Origin: Bacillus xiapuensis
GTDB lineage: Bacteria; Bacillota; Bacilli; Bacillales; Domibacillaceae
DNA: 64,000 nt
Reading direction: 5' to 3'
NCBI RefSeq assembly: GCF_002797355.1
Contig: NZ_KZ454939.1
Location: 2,215,875-2,279,874 of the forward strand
A model generated the notes under the pieces. It did not search any database. It was given only the letters and a program-made list of their open reading frames with translations, and was not told the DNA's origin. Numbering within the stretch: the first letter of the stretch is position 1; the number at the start of each line of letters is the position of its first letter. A program made the translations under genes and the position numbers. This document shows, piece by piece, positions 18,247-26,147 of the stretch.

Positions 18247-18403
18247 TCCCGCATGTCAGATACTGCGAGACGTCCGCTTAAAGTAATTCCCCGAGTCGTT
18301 CGGGCCTGCGCGAGACAGGTGACAAAACTGCCGAAATTTGCGGTGGCAGCCTTGGTTCCTCTTTTCCGCAGCGGAGGATGAAAGAAACCCTCACTGTTTG
18401 AAA
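18247..18403 (+). repeat. Intergenic repeat element, copy C
   Basis: Begins TCCCGCATGTCAGAT directly at the T-run of the preceding terminator and ends CACTGTTTGAAA five bases before the ytpQ stop codon. The core (18297-18403) aligns with copies A, B and D: C-rich entry, GACAAAACTGCC, GGCAGCCTTGGTTCCTC, CCGCAGCGGAGG, CCCTCACTGTTTGAAA. The inner part is an imperfect hairpin. The first 50 bases are nearly the same as copy E. Confidence 0.75.
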
Positions 18404-18408
18404 TTCGC

Positions 18409-19206
18409 TTATTTTTTTATCCGGTTTTTCGCCATGATGAAGATCGGTTCCAATTTGCCGTCTTCATACAGAAAGGAAAGGGCGGTTATCGGAATCCGTC
18501 CGTTTGTAAAAAAGCTCATCGTCATTTGCGCCAAAATATCATACCCTGTCTCGTTGCGGACATCTCCGATGATCAGCACGTCGCCGTGAGGCACTGACAC
18601 GGTCATTTGACCGTCGACCTTTTCGCTCATCTCCCTTAAAAACTGGTCATTTAACAGCCGGCTGGCATCATAGCCATCGTTTGTATTAAGGAAGTAAAAG
18701 ACATTGCCGGCCACTTCATCTTTTTTCAGATCTGTCGATAATGAGCGCAAATTAAAGCGGGCCACCTCCCGAATTTCATCTTCACTCCGCTTCTCTTTCT
18801 TGATCCATTGCTGGTCGATTAATCGGTACGTATGCCCTAAATCGAGAGCATAATAAATTCTTGTTTCCGCTGTGTGATCATCGCTGAAAAACGGCACCCC
18901 TTCCGCCGCTTCTTTCGGGAAGGACGCCGAGCGGATAACGGGAAAAATTTTCTTTTCGGCTTTCGCAAGCGTATGGCTTTTTCCCATGACTGCCAGCGCT
19001 TCTTCCACATAGTACACGACTTCGTCTATCGCTTTCTCTTTTTGCTCATTCCATTTCGCCACTATTCCGGGCAAGGATAGAGTGATGCCTTTCTTTGTTT
19101 CCGCATTTTCTATGCGCAGCTCATCCTTTTCACGATCAAATGAAAAAATGCGCTTGTCTTGCTTCAGGCGATCCTCCAACATCCGTCTTAGCTTTTTTGA
19201 ATCCAT
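18409..19206 (-). CDS. ytpQ: DUF1444 protein YtpQ
   Basis: A 265-residue cytoplasmic protein of the UPF0354/DUF1444 family. The family is widespread in Bacillaceae and has no established function. Conserved segments include [13 protein letters not shown] near the N-terminus, [13 protein letters not shown] and [21 protein letters not shown]. No signal peptide or membrane helix is visible. It lies 88 bases downstream of ytpP and its 3' flank contains repeat copy C before the terminator. The ytpP-ytpQ neighbourhood is kept in B. subtilis. Confidence 0.9.
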   Translation of the reverse strand: MDSKKLRRMLEDRLKQDKRIFSFDREKDELRIENAETKKGITLSLPGIVAKWNEQKEKAIDEVVYYVEEALAVMGKSHTLAKAEKKIFPVIRSASFPKEAAEGVPFFSDDHTAETRIYYALDLGHTYRLIDQQWIKKEKRSEDEIREVARFNLRSLSTDLKKDEVAGNVFYFLNTNDGYDASRLLNDQFLREMSEKVDGQMTVSVPHGDVLIIGDVRNETGYDILAQMTMSFFTNGRIPITALSFLYEDGKLEPIFIMAKNRIKK

Positions 19207-19293
19207 CAGATCACTCCTTTCTATTTAAAAAGGCCTGGCTTGAACAAAGGTTCGGCAAGCTGCCTTTCCGTTGTTTGAGCCAGACCCTATCCG

Positions 19294-19605
19294 TTAAAGC
19301 TTGTCGATAAACGCTTCAATTTCTTGCTGTGTCTTGCGATCCTTGCTGACAAAACGGCCCAGCTCCCGGCCATTTTCGTAAGCGACAAAGCTAGGGATGC
19401 CGAATATATCCAATTCTACACACAGATCGATAAATTGGTCGCGATCGACATACACAAAGGTAAAATCGCGATATTTCGCTTCAATTTCCGGAAGAATCGG
19501 TTCAATCACGCGGCAATCCGGACACCAATTAGCAGAGAATAAAAAGATATGCTTGCCGGCTTCCTTCAATTGCTGAAATTCATCCATGGACACTAATTTT
19601 TTCAC
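19294..19605 (-). CDS. ytpP: Thioredoxin-like protein YtpP
   Basis: A 103-residue thioredoxin-fold protein with the active site FSANWCPDCRVIEP (WCPDC rather than WCGPC) and the cis-proline segment FGIPSFVAY. It should catalyse thiol-disulfide exchange in the cytoplasm. I set the start at the GTG at 19605, preceded by AGGAGGAAAATC; an open frame extends further upstream but overlaps the previous gene and is not conserved. The GTG overlaps the stop of the upstream membrane protein as GTGA, so translation is probably coupled. Confidence 0.9.
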   Translation of the reverse strand: MKKLVSMDEFQQLKEAGKHIFLFSANWCPDCRVIEPILPEIEAKYRDFTFVYVDRDQFIDLCVELDIFGIPSFVAYENGRELGRFVSKDRKTQQEIEAFIDKL

Positions 19606-20624
19606 TTTGATTTTCCTCCTGTTGAAATGGTCATTTGGCCAGATAAAATCCAGCCATTCTTTCTCATCCACTCCGATATGGCTAAGCTTATCACAAGCGG
19701 GCCGGCAAAATGAAGCAGGAAGACTTGCCAAAGGACAGAAGCCTCAAATCCCATAACAGAAAACGTCATGATTTGACCGACTAAACCGGAAGTACCCATG
19801 CCAGCGCCGGCTGCATTATTCATCATCGGCCACAGAGTCGTGCCGATCGGAGCCAATATCGCTCCAGCCACTGTCGGAGGAATCAAGATCAGGGGGTGCT
19901 GCACAATATTCGGCACTTGCAGCATGGAAGTGCCCAGCCCTTGGGCGATAAACCCGCCCCATTTATTTTCGCGAAAGCTGGCGGCAGCAAAGCCCATCAT
20001 TTGTGCGCTGCATCCAATGGTTGCCGCTCCAGCAGCCAGGCCGTTTAAGTCAAGCATTAAAGCGATGGCCGCACTGGAAATGGGGGCAGTCAGCGCGAGC
20101 CCCATCAAAACAGCGACTAAGATTCCCATGATAATCGGCCGCTGCAATGTTGCCCATTCAATCCACCCGCCGAAAAACTTCATAAACTGGTGGATGCCCG
20201 GGCCTAAAAAGGCGGCAGCTGAGTAACCCGTCGCAATCGTTACAAATGGCGCCGCAATAATATCCACTTTCGTCGACTGGCTGACGATTTTGCCGGCTTC
20301 CGCTGCCAGCACTGCCGCTATATAACTGCCGGCGGGTCCTCCGAGCGCGGCACCTGCGGCACCCGCTGCCGCGCTTGCGAACAATACAAGCGGGGGAGCA
20401 TTCAGCCCGAAAGCGACCGCTGTTCCAATAGCCGGCCCCATTAATCCCATTGCCATCTTCCCCATCTCCATTAAAAAAGGAAGATCCAGCTGTTCCCCGA
20501 TCGTTTTAATAATTAAGCCGATAATCAGTGAACTAAATAATCCAAGCGCCATATAACTGAGCGCATCGACAAAATAGACTTTAGGCGAAAGTGATACGCC
20601 TTTTTTCTTCAGGTATGCTTTCAT
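19602..20624 (-). CDS. PTS_EIIC_2 family membrane protein
   Basis: A 340-residue, very hydrophobic protein with about eight to ten membrane segments rich in Gly and Ala. It resembles the PTS_EIIC_2 family (PF13303): repeated GxxxA stretches, PPLVLFASAAAGAAGAALGGPAGSY, MGLALTAPISSAAIALMLDLNG and NIVQHPLILIPPT. These proteins look like sugar PTS membrane subunits but stand alone; no EIIA, EIIB or kinase gene is near, so substrate and energy source are unknown. It has a short 3' overlap with ytpP and was probably moved into this operon, since B. subtilis lacks it here. Confidence 0.75.
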   Translation of the reverse strand: MKAYLKKKGVSLSPKVYFVDALSYMALGLFSSLIIGLIIKTIGEQLDLPFLMEMGKMAMGLMGPAIGTAVAFGLNAPPLVLFASAAAGAAGAALGGPAGSYIAAVLAAEAGKIVSQSTKVDIIAAPFVTIATGYSAAAFLGPGIHQFMKFFGGWIEWATLQRPIIMGILVAVLMGLALTAPISSAAIALMLDLNGLAAGAATIGCSAQMMGFAAASFRENKWGGFIAQGLGTSMLQVPNIVQHPLILIPPTVAGAILAPIGTTLWPMMNNAAGAGMGTSGLVGQIMTFSVMGFEASVLWQVFLLHFAGPLVISLAISEWMRKNGWILSGQMTISTGGKSK

Positions 20625-20697
20625 ACTCCATCCTCCTTACACGTGTGTTTACTTGTGTAAAGACAATTATATACCTGAATATCCATTCATGCACTCT

Positions 20698-21210
20698 TTA
20701 TTTTTTCAAGCTATATTGTCCCCATAATAGCTTTGCGACATGAAGGAACATTTCATCCCTCGTGACAAGGCCATTGGAAAACACACCGACGGCCCCTTCT
20801 TTCTGGCGGATGCCCGCGCGCTGGCAATATTCATCCATGACTGGCCCCAGCTCTTCTCCCTTTCGAAGCCGGCTTGCAATAAAGCTTGGAAGCAAGATTC
20901 TTGCACCGCCCGCTGTTATGACCTGCTGATCTTTTGCGGCCAGCGCTCCCCAGTTGCAAAGAAATAATCCTTCGGCTGTTTCCATCACACCGCCTTCAAG
21001 ACCGATTCCCACATCTGCTTCCACTGTAAGCAAAGCTGTTCTTGCCCGGTTAACAGCCCCTCGCCGAGTTTCTTCATCGGAAAAGGGCTGGTCACTTACC
21101 CCGGAAGAAACCCCAACCGGGAGGATTTGCGCCTCTACCCCAGCTGCAGTCATCGCTTGAATGACCGCACGTTCTTTCGCTTTATTTGTCGAACCAATCG
21201 CTATTATCAT
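20698..21210 (-). CDS. DUF84 inosine/xanthosine triphosphatase-like protein
   Basis: A 170-residue protein of the YjjX/DUF84 family, related in fold to Maf/HAM1 house-cleaning pyrophosphatases. Conserved segments are AIGSTNKAKERAV at the N-terminus, PVGVSSGVSDQPFSDEETRRGA, GIGLEGGV and EGAVGVFSNGLVTRDE. E. coli YjjX hydrolyses ITP and XTP, so removal of non-canonical purine nucleotides is the likely role. The start is the ATG at 21210 with AAAGGA nine bases upstream; a TTG six codons earlier lacks one. It lies between ytoP and the PTS-like gene on the same strand, with a hairpin just upstream. Confidence 0.82.
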   Translation of the reverse strand: MIIAIGSTNKAKERAVIQAMTAAGVEAQILPVGVSSGVSDQPFSDEETRRGAVNRARTALLTVEADVGIGLEGGVMETAEGLFLCNWGALAAKDQQVITAGGARILLPSFIASRLRKGEELGPVMDEYCQRAGIRQKEGAVGVFSNGLVTRDEMFLHVAKLLWGQYSLKK

Positions 21211-21224
21211 CTGTTCCAATCCTT

Positions 21225-21258
21225 TCAAAAAATAAGAGAATGCCGCACGGGCACTCTC
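21225..21258 (-). terminator. Terminator downstream of ytoP
   Basis: On the minus strand GAGAGTGCCC / GGCATTCTC with a T-rich tail lies about 180 bases past the ytoP stop, just upstream of the DUF84 gene. Confidence 0.65.
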
Positions 21259-21329
21259 CTGTATCCTTCATAAACGGGCTATAAGCTCCTTCCTAACTTG
21301 TGGAAGAAGCATAATAGGAGGAAAGGCAG

Positions 21330-21440
21330 GGAATCAGCGTCCTTTAACATGCGCAAAGCAGGAAACAAAGGCGCTGAAATCTGCTTTTTGCTCCCTTTTT
21401 TCATCAGCGGAGATAAAGCTCCCATTCTCCATTATTTTTT
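21330..21440 (+). repeat. Possible degenerate copy (F) of the intergenic repeat
   Basis: Contains GGAAACAAAGGCGCTG followed by a T-rich segment and CATCAGCGGAGA, in the same order and spacing as copies A and B, but half of the hairpin is missing. It occupies the same kind of site: right after the stop of a minus-strand gene (ytoP) and before its terminator. Confidence 0.35.
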
Positions 21441-21441
21441 G

Positions 21442-22515
21442 TTAGCTTTCCGCTTTGATCTGATCTACCGTTGATTTGTCACTGGCTTTTACGAGGTGAA
21501 TAAGCAATTCCTTTGCTGCCGCATAGTCATCAACGTGAATGATCGAGGCATGCGTATGAATATAGCGCGAGCAAATGCCTATTACAGCACTTGGTACGCC
21601 TTGATTGGATATATGGACGCGGCCGGCATCGGTGCCTCCTTGAGAAATAAAGTATTGATACGGAATATTACGACTTTCCGCTGTATCAAGAACAAATTCG
21701 CGCATGCCGCGATGAGTGACCATCGTCCGGTCAAAAATACGCAAGAGCGCTCCTTTGCCGAGCTGGCCAAACTGTGTTTTGTCTCCTGACATGTCATTGG
21801 CCGGACTGGCATCGAGAGCAAAGAAAAGATCAGGCTGAATCAAATCCGCAGCCGTCTGAGCTCCGCGCAATCCGACTTCCTCTTGAACAGTGGCGCCTGA
21901 ATACAGCATATTCGGCAATTTTTCGTCTTTAAGCTCTTTCAGCAATTCAATGGCCAAGCCGCAGCCGTAGCGGTTATCCCATGCTTTAGCTAGAATTTTC
22001 TTTTCATTAGCCATCGGTGTGAACGCCGAAGCCGGGACAATTTGCTGACCTGGCTTAATGCCTATCTTTTGGGCGTCTTCCTTGTCATCTGCTCCAATAT
22101 CAATCAGCATGTTTTTAATCTCCATCGGCTTTTTGCGCTGAGCCGCACTTAATAAATGAGGCGGAATGGAGCCGATGACACCTGTTACCGGACCATGGGC
22201 CGTGATAATCTCCACCCGCTGCGCTAAAAGGACTTGATTCCACCATCCTCCAAGCGGCTGAAAACGAATCATTCCGTTCTCTGTAATAGAGGTGACCATA
22301 AAGCCGACTTCATCCATATGCCCGGCGACCATGATGGTTGGACCCGCTTCGTTTCCTTTTTTTAAGCCAAAAATACTCCCAAGCCCGTCTTGAATAATTT
22401 CATCTGCATAGGGTGTTAATTGCTTTCTCATAAACGCCCGCACTTGATGCTCGTTGCCGGACGCACCGGGCAGCTCCGTTAAAGTTCTAAACAGTTCCAA
22501 CGTCTCATTATTCAT
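21442..22515 (-). CDS. ytoP: M42 family metallopeptidase YtoP
   Basis: A 357-residue member of the M42 (glutamyl aminopeptidase/tetrahedral peptidase) family. The metal ligands can be seen in order: VAGHMDEVG (His), [10 protein letters not shown] (Asp), [10 protein letters not shown] (catalytic Glu pair), ALDASPAND (Asp) and [10 protein letters not shown] (His). These enzymes form large tetrahedral particles that trim peptides from the N-terminus. It is cytoplasmic with no signal peptide. The ATG at 22515 has AGGGAGAG upstream. The product matches B. subtilis YtoP, which precedes ytzB in the same order. Confidence 0.93.
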   Translation of the reverse strand: MNNETLELFRTLTELPGASGNEHQVRAFMRKQLTPYADEIIQDGLGSIFGLKKGNEAGPTIMVAGHMDEVGFMVTSITENGMIRFQPLGGWWNQVLLAQRVEIITAHGPVTGVIGSIPPHLLSAAQRKKPMEIKNMLIDIGADDKEDAQKIGIKPGQQIVPASAFTPMANEKKILAKAWDNRYGCGLAIELLKELKDEKLPNMLYSGATVQEEVGLRGAQTAADLIQPDLFFALDASPANDMSGDKTQFGQLGKGALLRIFDRTMVTHRGMREFVLDTAESRNIPYQYFISQGGTDAGRVHISNQGVPSAVIGICSRYIHTHASIIHVDDYAAAKELLIHLVKASDKSTVDQIKAES

Positions 22516-22635
22516 CCTTAACTCTCCCTTTTTGTGATGAGTCTGCCTTTGTTGGCTTATCTCTTATCTTACAGAAATTCGTGCCCGCCTGCCAGCTGGA
22601 AGGAGAAAGGAAGCAGGCTGACAATCGAAGCAAAA

Positions 22636-22911
22636 GTTTCTATTAATTTAAGAGTTACTGTATACTAGTGATAGTCTATTAAATTAGGAGTGAGATAGAT
22701 GAAAATTCATTGGGGCACTTTGTTGTTAGGGGCGGCGGCTGGCACGGCCGTGGCATTAGTGGCGCTAAAAGCAGAAATTTCTATTAAATTTAAAATTGCT
22801 GTATACTAGTGATAATCTATTAAATTAGGAGTGAGATAGATGAAAATTCATTGGGGGACTTTATTTTTAGGGGCGGCGGCTGGCGCGGCCGGAGCATTAC
22901 TGGTACAAAAA
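22636..22911 (+). repeat. Tandem duplication of the ytzB 5' region, 141-base period
   Basis: Two adjacent units (22636-22776 and 22777 to about 22911) share the upstream TTTCTATT region, the GTATACTAGTGATA segment, the ribosome site TTAGGAGTGAGATAG, and the first two dozen codons of ytzB. The two ATGs are exactly 141 bases apart, a multiple of three. The units differ at scattered positions, so the event is not very recent. Confidence 0.9.
22699..22809 (+). pseudogene. Truncated ytzB start, 36 codons
   Basis: The first unit of the tandem duplication gives a full ribosome site and an open frame of 36 codons. It starts MKIHWGTLLLGAAAG, like YtzB, then reads into the duplicated promoter and stops at TAG (22807-22809) inside it. 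It keeps one membrane-like segment. It is most likely a remnant, but because its signals are intact a small hydrophobic peptide could be made. Confidence 0.6.
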
Positions 22912-23160
22912 AATGTAGCCTCTTGCACCTATGTATCCGCTGAGAAAGCATTGAAAGAGGTAAAAGAAGCTTTTAAAGAGGAAGGGTCGATCGATGGATC
23001 CTGGGTCAAAATGAAACCAGAACCGCTCAAGAAGACAGGAATGGACAAAATGGTATACAAAGGCGGCATCTCCCGGATCGTCGGCGATCAGCGAGAGCAA
23101 TATGAATTTATCGCGGATTCCCGCACCGGCACGATCATGGATGTGTATAAGACGAAGTAA
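22840..23160 (+). CDS. ytzB: YtzB-like small PepSY-type membrane protein
   Basis: A 106-residue protein. The N-terminus has one membrane segment or signal anchor (TLFLGAAAGAAGALLVQ, about 7-23). The rest has the shape of a single PepSY-like domain (CTYVSAEKALKEVKEAFKEE, then YEFIADSRTGTIMDVYKTK), probably outside the membrane. PepSY domains are linked to protease inhibition, but the role of YtzB is unknown. The ATG at 22840 has GGAGTGAG upstream. It converges on ytnP with a shared terminator. Confidence 0.85.
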   Translation: MKIHWGTLFLGAAAGAAGALLVQKNVASCTYVSAEKALKEVKEAFKEEGSIDGSWVKMKPEPLKKTGMDKMVYKGGISRIVGDQREQYEFIADSRTGTIMDVYKTK

Positions 23161-23166
23161 AAACAA

Positions 23167-23208
23167 AGCAGGGGGCACTATTTCCGCCAAGAGATCCCCT
23201 GCTCTTTC
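23167..23208. terminator. Terminator between ytzB and ytnP
   Basis: AGCAGGGG / CCCCTGCT with a T-rich tail on the plus strand and an A-rich (T-rich on minus) flank on the other side. It lies between two converging genes. Confidence 0.8.
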
Positions 23209-23215
23209 TATATGG

Positions 23216-24067
23216 CTACATAACGGATGACTTTCGCTGCAGCGAATCCAGCAATTCTCCGTTTTCATTCCATCTGACCGCTCTGTACACTGCATCATGG
23301 TAGAATATAAACCAAGATCCGCTTTTCATAGCGGGCGGAAGATACTTCTGTTTTGCGGCAATCGAGTCCATCGGATAGTCATCGTAAGCGAGTACCCATA
23401 ATACATTTTGATGGGCATGAGTCGGCATTAAATCTGCCATATGAATGAAAGTTTCACCGCCGCTTTCAATAATGATAATCGAATGTCCTTGGCTATGGCC
23501 GCCCGTGTGTATCATCCTGACGCCCTTGATGACTTCTAATTCATCAGTAAAGGTTTGCACTTGATCAGCGATCGCTTCCCAATTTTCTTTCCAATACGTA
23601 TTTTGGGAACGGATATTGGGATTCCTCATTTCGTTCCACTCTGTTTCAGATGTATAAATAACTGCGTTCGGAAAAACGGATGACAGCTTTCCTTCCACCG
23701 TTTTCGTCAGTCCGAGCACATGATCAAAATGCATGTGAGTCATGAGGACAATATCGATTTCCGCCGGTGTTAAACCCAGCTTCTTCAAGCACTCCTCGAC
23801 GCGGGATTCTTCCGTCACTCCGTAATTTCTTTTTTGTTTGTCGGTCAGCCGCCCATTGCCGATGCCCGATTCAATCAAAATGTTTTTTCCTTCCAATTGA
23901 AAGAAGATCGGATCCGTCCTTAGCTCGATCTGATTTTTTTCATTATAAGCATACTTGCGCGACCATAGCGGCTTGGGCACGACCCCGAACATAGCACCGC
24001 CATCCATATGCGTGACGCCTCCATTCAGCCACGTCAAGGTTATTCCCCCCGCTTTCAGTTCTTCCAT
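23216..24067 (-). CDS. ytnP: Metallo-beta-lactamase-fold lactonase YtnP
   Basis: A 283-residue MBL-fold hydrolase. The zinc-binding motif [10 protein letters not shown] (HxHxDH) is clear, with further ligands in [10 protein letters not shown] and the aspartate in [12 protein letters not shown]. subtilis YtnP degrades N-acyl homoserine lactones and interferes with Streptomyces signalling, so quorum-signal degradation is the best guess. I set the start at the ATG at 24067 with AGGGAGGAAG upstream; the open frame continues upstream without family similarity. It sits between ytzB and trmB as in B. subtilis. Confidence 0.9.
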   Translation of the reverse strand: MEELKAGGITLTWLNGGVTHMDGGAMFGVVPKPLWSRKYAYNEKNQIELRTDPIFFQLEGKNILIESGIGNGRLTDKQKRNYGVTEESRVEECLKKLGLTPAEIDIVLMTHMHFDHVLGLTKTVEGKLSSVFPNAVIYTSETEWNEMRNPNIRSQNTYWKENWEAIADQVQTFTDELEVIKGVRMIHTGGHSQGHSIIIIESGGETFIHMADLMPTHAHQNVLWVLAYDDYPMDSIAAKQKYLPPAMKSGSWFIFYHDAVYRAVRWNENGELLDSLQRKSSVM

Positions 24068-24295
24068 TATTCTTCCTCCCTTCCCTGCAGTCCGCCTTAA
24101 TTGTAGCACTATTCCGACAATAATGCGAACTTGCCTGGATCCTGCCGAATTCGTCTCTTGAACTGCCGCCGCAGTTATCTTAGCAGGCTGCCCCCGTTCC
24201 CTGAAGCGGGAGGCTTCTGTCGGAAAATGATAAAAGCTGGATTTTCCCTCCGGTTTTCTCAATTCCGCACGCAAGATGCCTGATTCATTTATCTG

Positions 24296-24336
24296 ACAAA
24301 GAGCGGGGGATGAAAGCCCCCCGCTCTTTGTTGGTT
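24296..24336. terminator. Terminator between trmB and ytnP
   Basis: ACAAAGAGCGGGGG / CCCCCGCTCTTTGT, a long stem with T-rich flanks on both sides, lies downstream of the trmB stop on the minus strand. The bases just upstream (CGCAAGATGCC) faintly recall the 5' end of the intergenic repeat family. Confidence 0.85.
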
Positions 24337-24394
24337 CAATTTAATGAAAAACCCATTGATCTGGACTAGCCGCTGGAGCCAACCTTTTTATTCT

Positions 24395-25033
24395 TCAGCG
24401 AAACTTGGCCTCGGAACGATAGATTCTATGTCCCTTCGCTGAAAATTTTTCTTCATATTCCGTCATGATGTTGCCTTCAAAATCACTGCTGTGCAAATCC
24501 AGACTGACATAGGTTAAAAGCAATCCGTACTCCGAATAGCTTTTCAGTGAGTATTCAAACAGTCCTTGGTTATCTGTTTTGAAATGAATTTCTCCACCCT
24601 CGGGCATAATGGCTTCATATAGCTTTAAAAAGGATTCATGTACAAGCCGGCGCTTTTCATGACGTTTTTTCGGCCACGGGTCTGAAAAATTCAAATACAC
24701 GCGGTCCACATCGCCTTTAGCAAAATAATCAGCTACGTTTTTAGCGTCTGCATTCAGCAATTTAAGATTGGGAAGATCCGCTTCAATGAGCCGGTCCAAA
24801 GCTGTGACGATGACGCTTTCGTACAATTCAATTCCTATAAAATTAATTTCCGGATGAGCCTTGGCCATTTCTGTAATAAATTGGCCCTTGCCGGTTCCCA
24901 CTTCAATATATAAAGGATGATGATTGCCAAAGACATCGTCCCATCTTCCCTTATGCTCTTCAGGATTAGGCACAACATATTGCGGATGGGCTGCAATTTT
25001 TTCCCGAGCCCATGGTTTATTTCTCAAACGCAT
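24395..25033 (-). CDS. trmB: tRNA (guanine-N7-)-methyltransferase
   Basis: A 212-residue class I SAM methyltransferase that makes m7G46 in the variable loop of tRNA. The SAM-binding loop [10 protein letters not shown] and the family signature [16 protein letters not shown] are present, with [13 protein letters not shown] near the C-terminus. The ATG at 25033 follows GAGGTG. It corresponds to B. subtilis ytmQ. B. subtilis has the small gene ytzH between ytmQ and ytmP; here that place holds only a double hairpin. Confidence 0.95.
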   Translation of the reverse strand: MRLRNKPWAREKIAAHPQYVVPNPEEHKGRWDDVFGNHHPLYIEVGTGKGQFITEMAKAHPEINFIGIELYESVIVTALDRLIEADLPNLKLLNADAKNVADYFAKGDVDRVYLNFSDPWPKKRHEKRRLVHESFLKLYEAIMPEGGEIHFKTDNQGLFEYSLKSYSEYGLLLTYVSLDLHSSDFEGNIMTEYEEKFSAKGHRIYRSEAKFR

Positions 25034-25073
25034 GGTGACACCTCATTTAACAATTTTTCTTCACATTTTCCCT

Positions 25074-25143
25074 GATGCCGGTCTCAGCCTGCAAAAACCG
25101 GCATCGTGCAAAAGGGGAGCCCGCAGCCGGACTCCCCTTTTTC
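25074..25143. terminator. Double hairpin between ytmP and trmB
   Basis: Two consecutive stems: AAGGGGAGTCCGG / GGGCTCCCCTT followed by T on the minus strand (25143-25107), a clear terminator for ytmP, and GATGCCGG / CCGGCATC (25105-25074) just after it. Confidence 0.8.
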
Positions 25144-25154
25144 CATCAAGAGCG

Positions 25155-25949
25155 CTAGCAAGCAGGCGATGATCCTTCTAGAATAGCCCGTATATCAGCC
25201 AGTCCTGCACGCATCTCAGACAAGCGTTTTTCCTCTTTGTCCCATTGAATCGCTAATAAGATCTGCGCGAGCACATACCACTTCATTCTCAGCTCCAAAT
25301 GCGGCGTGTAGGTGAGACCGTATTGGGAAAGCCATGCTTGCCACTCGTCCTTCTCTACATACTTATATAAAAGCATTCCCAGATCAATGGCCGGGTCGCC
25401 GATCATAGCCCCGTCCCAATCGATTAAATACAGCTGGTTATCTGCAGACAAAAGCCAGTTATTATGATTGACATCGCCGTGGCAAACGACATAATCGCCG
25501 TGTGTGACTTCTCCGATTCGGCTTTTTAAAAAGCGCAGCGCCGATTGCACTTCCGAGCAGCCGGACACCTCTTCATCTAGACGATTCGCGAGAGCCGACA
25601 TAATCATTTCCGGAGAAGACGGCTTTTTTCCGAGCTTTTCGAGCATGGAAAGCAGCGGCTGCGAAGAATGGATTTTGCACATTAGCTTGGCAACGCGCGG
25701 TTTCGCCATCTCGTGCGGCTTCAATTCCCTGCCATCAAGCCAGTGCTGGGCAGAAATTACATCTCCATTCTCTAAGCGCTTTGTCCAAATGAGCTTCGGA
25801 ACAATGCCTTCAGCCGACAAAACCGCTAAAAAAGGGGATGAATTCTTTTTTAAAAATAGTTGCTGTCCGCCGTTCCTGGCAAAATACGCCTTCCCAGTTA
25901 CTCCACCGGCAGGAGTAATTTCCCATTCTCGTCCAAATATATGTTCCAA
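25155..25949 (-). CDS. ytmP: Aminoglycoside phosphotransferase-fold kinase YtmP
   Basis: A 264-residue protein-kinase-like phosphotransferase (APH/choline kinase fold). The catalytic loop VCHGDVNHNNWLL and the metal-binding LIDWDGAMIGDPAIDLG are intact. The natural substrate is unknown; resistance to a drug should not be assumed, since such genes are core genes in Bacillaceae. It starts at 25949. It is followed by a strong terminator and preceded by pullulanase on the same strand with its own terminator, so it is probably transcribed alone. Confidence 0.88.
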   Translation of the reverse strand: MEHIFGREWEITPAGGVTGKAYFARNGGQQLFLKKNSSPFLAVLSAEGIVPKLIWTKRLENGDVISAQHWLDGRELKPHEMAKPRVAKLMCKIHSSQPLLSMLEKLGKKPSSPEMIMSALANRLDEEVSGCSEVQSALRFLKSRIGEVTHGDYVVCHGDVNHNNWLLSADNQLYLIDWDGAMIGDPAIDLGMLLYKYVEKDEWQAWLSQYGLTYTPHLELRMKWYVLAQILLAIQWDKEEKRLSEMRAGLADIRAILEGSSPAC

Positions 25950-25994
25950 CTGTACTCACCTTCATTTTTGTTTAGCTGCCCCTTTATAACAGGA

Positions 25995-26033
25995 ACAAAA
26001 AAGACAGCTATTAAACGCTTAAACAATAGCTAT
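25995..26033 (-). terminator. Terminator downstream of amyX
   Basis: The minus strand reads AGCTATTGTTTAAGCG, TTTAATAGCT and then CTTTTTTG, a typical rho-independent terminator about 115 bases after the amyX stop. Nothing else is visible in 26034-26147. Confidence 0.75.
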
Positions 26034-26147
26034 CCCCCAGTGATAGACAGAACGGTATCGTTTGCTACCAGCTTGAATTCTTTAGAAAAGTTATATTGTA
26101 TTTTAACATGAAATAATCGATTCGGCTACGGGTATATCAAAGAATAT

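Noticed and set aside
24280-24336. Another copy of the intergenic repeat at the trmB terminator
   Set aside because: Only CGCAAGATGCC and an ACAAAG/CTTTGT stem resemble the family; the rest of the core is missing, so it is better described as an ordinary terminator.
25155-25949. Antibiotic resistance gene (aminoglycoside phosphotransferase)
   Set aside because: YtmP-like kinases are core genes next to trmB in bacilli; the fold alone does not indicate resistance.
25995-26033. TTAAACGCTTAAAC as a cre site near amyX
   Set aside because: It lacks the conserved TG and CA ends and is fully explained as the loop and stem of a terminator.
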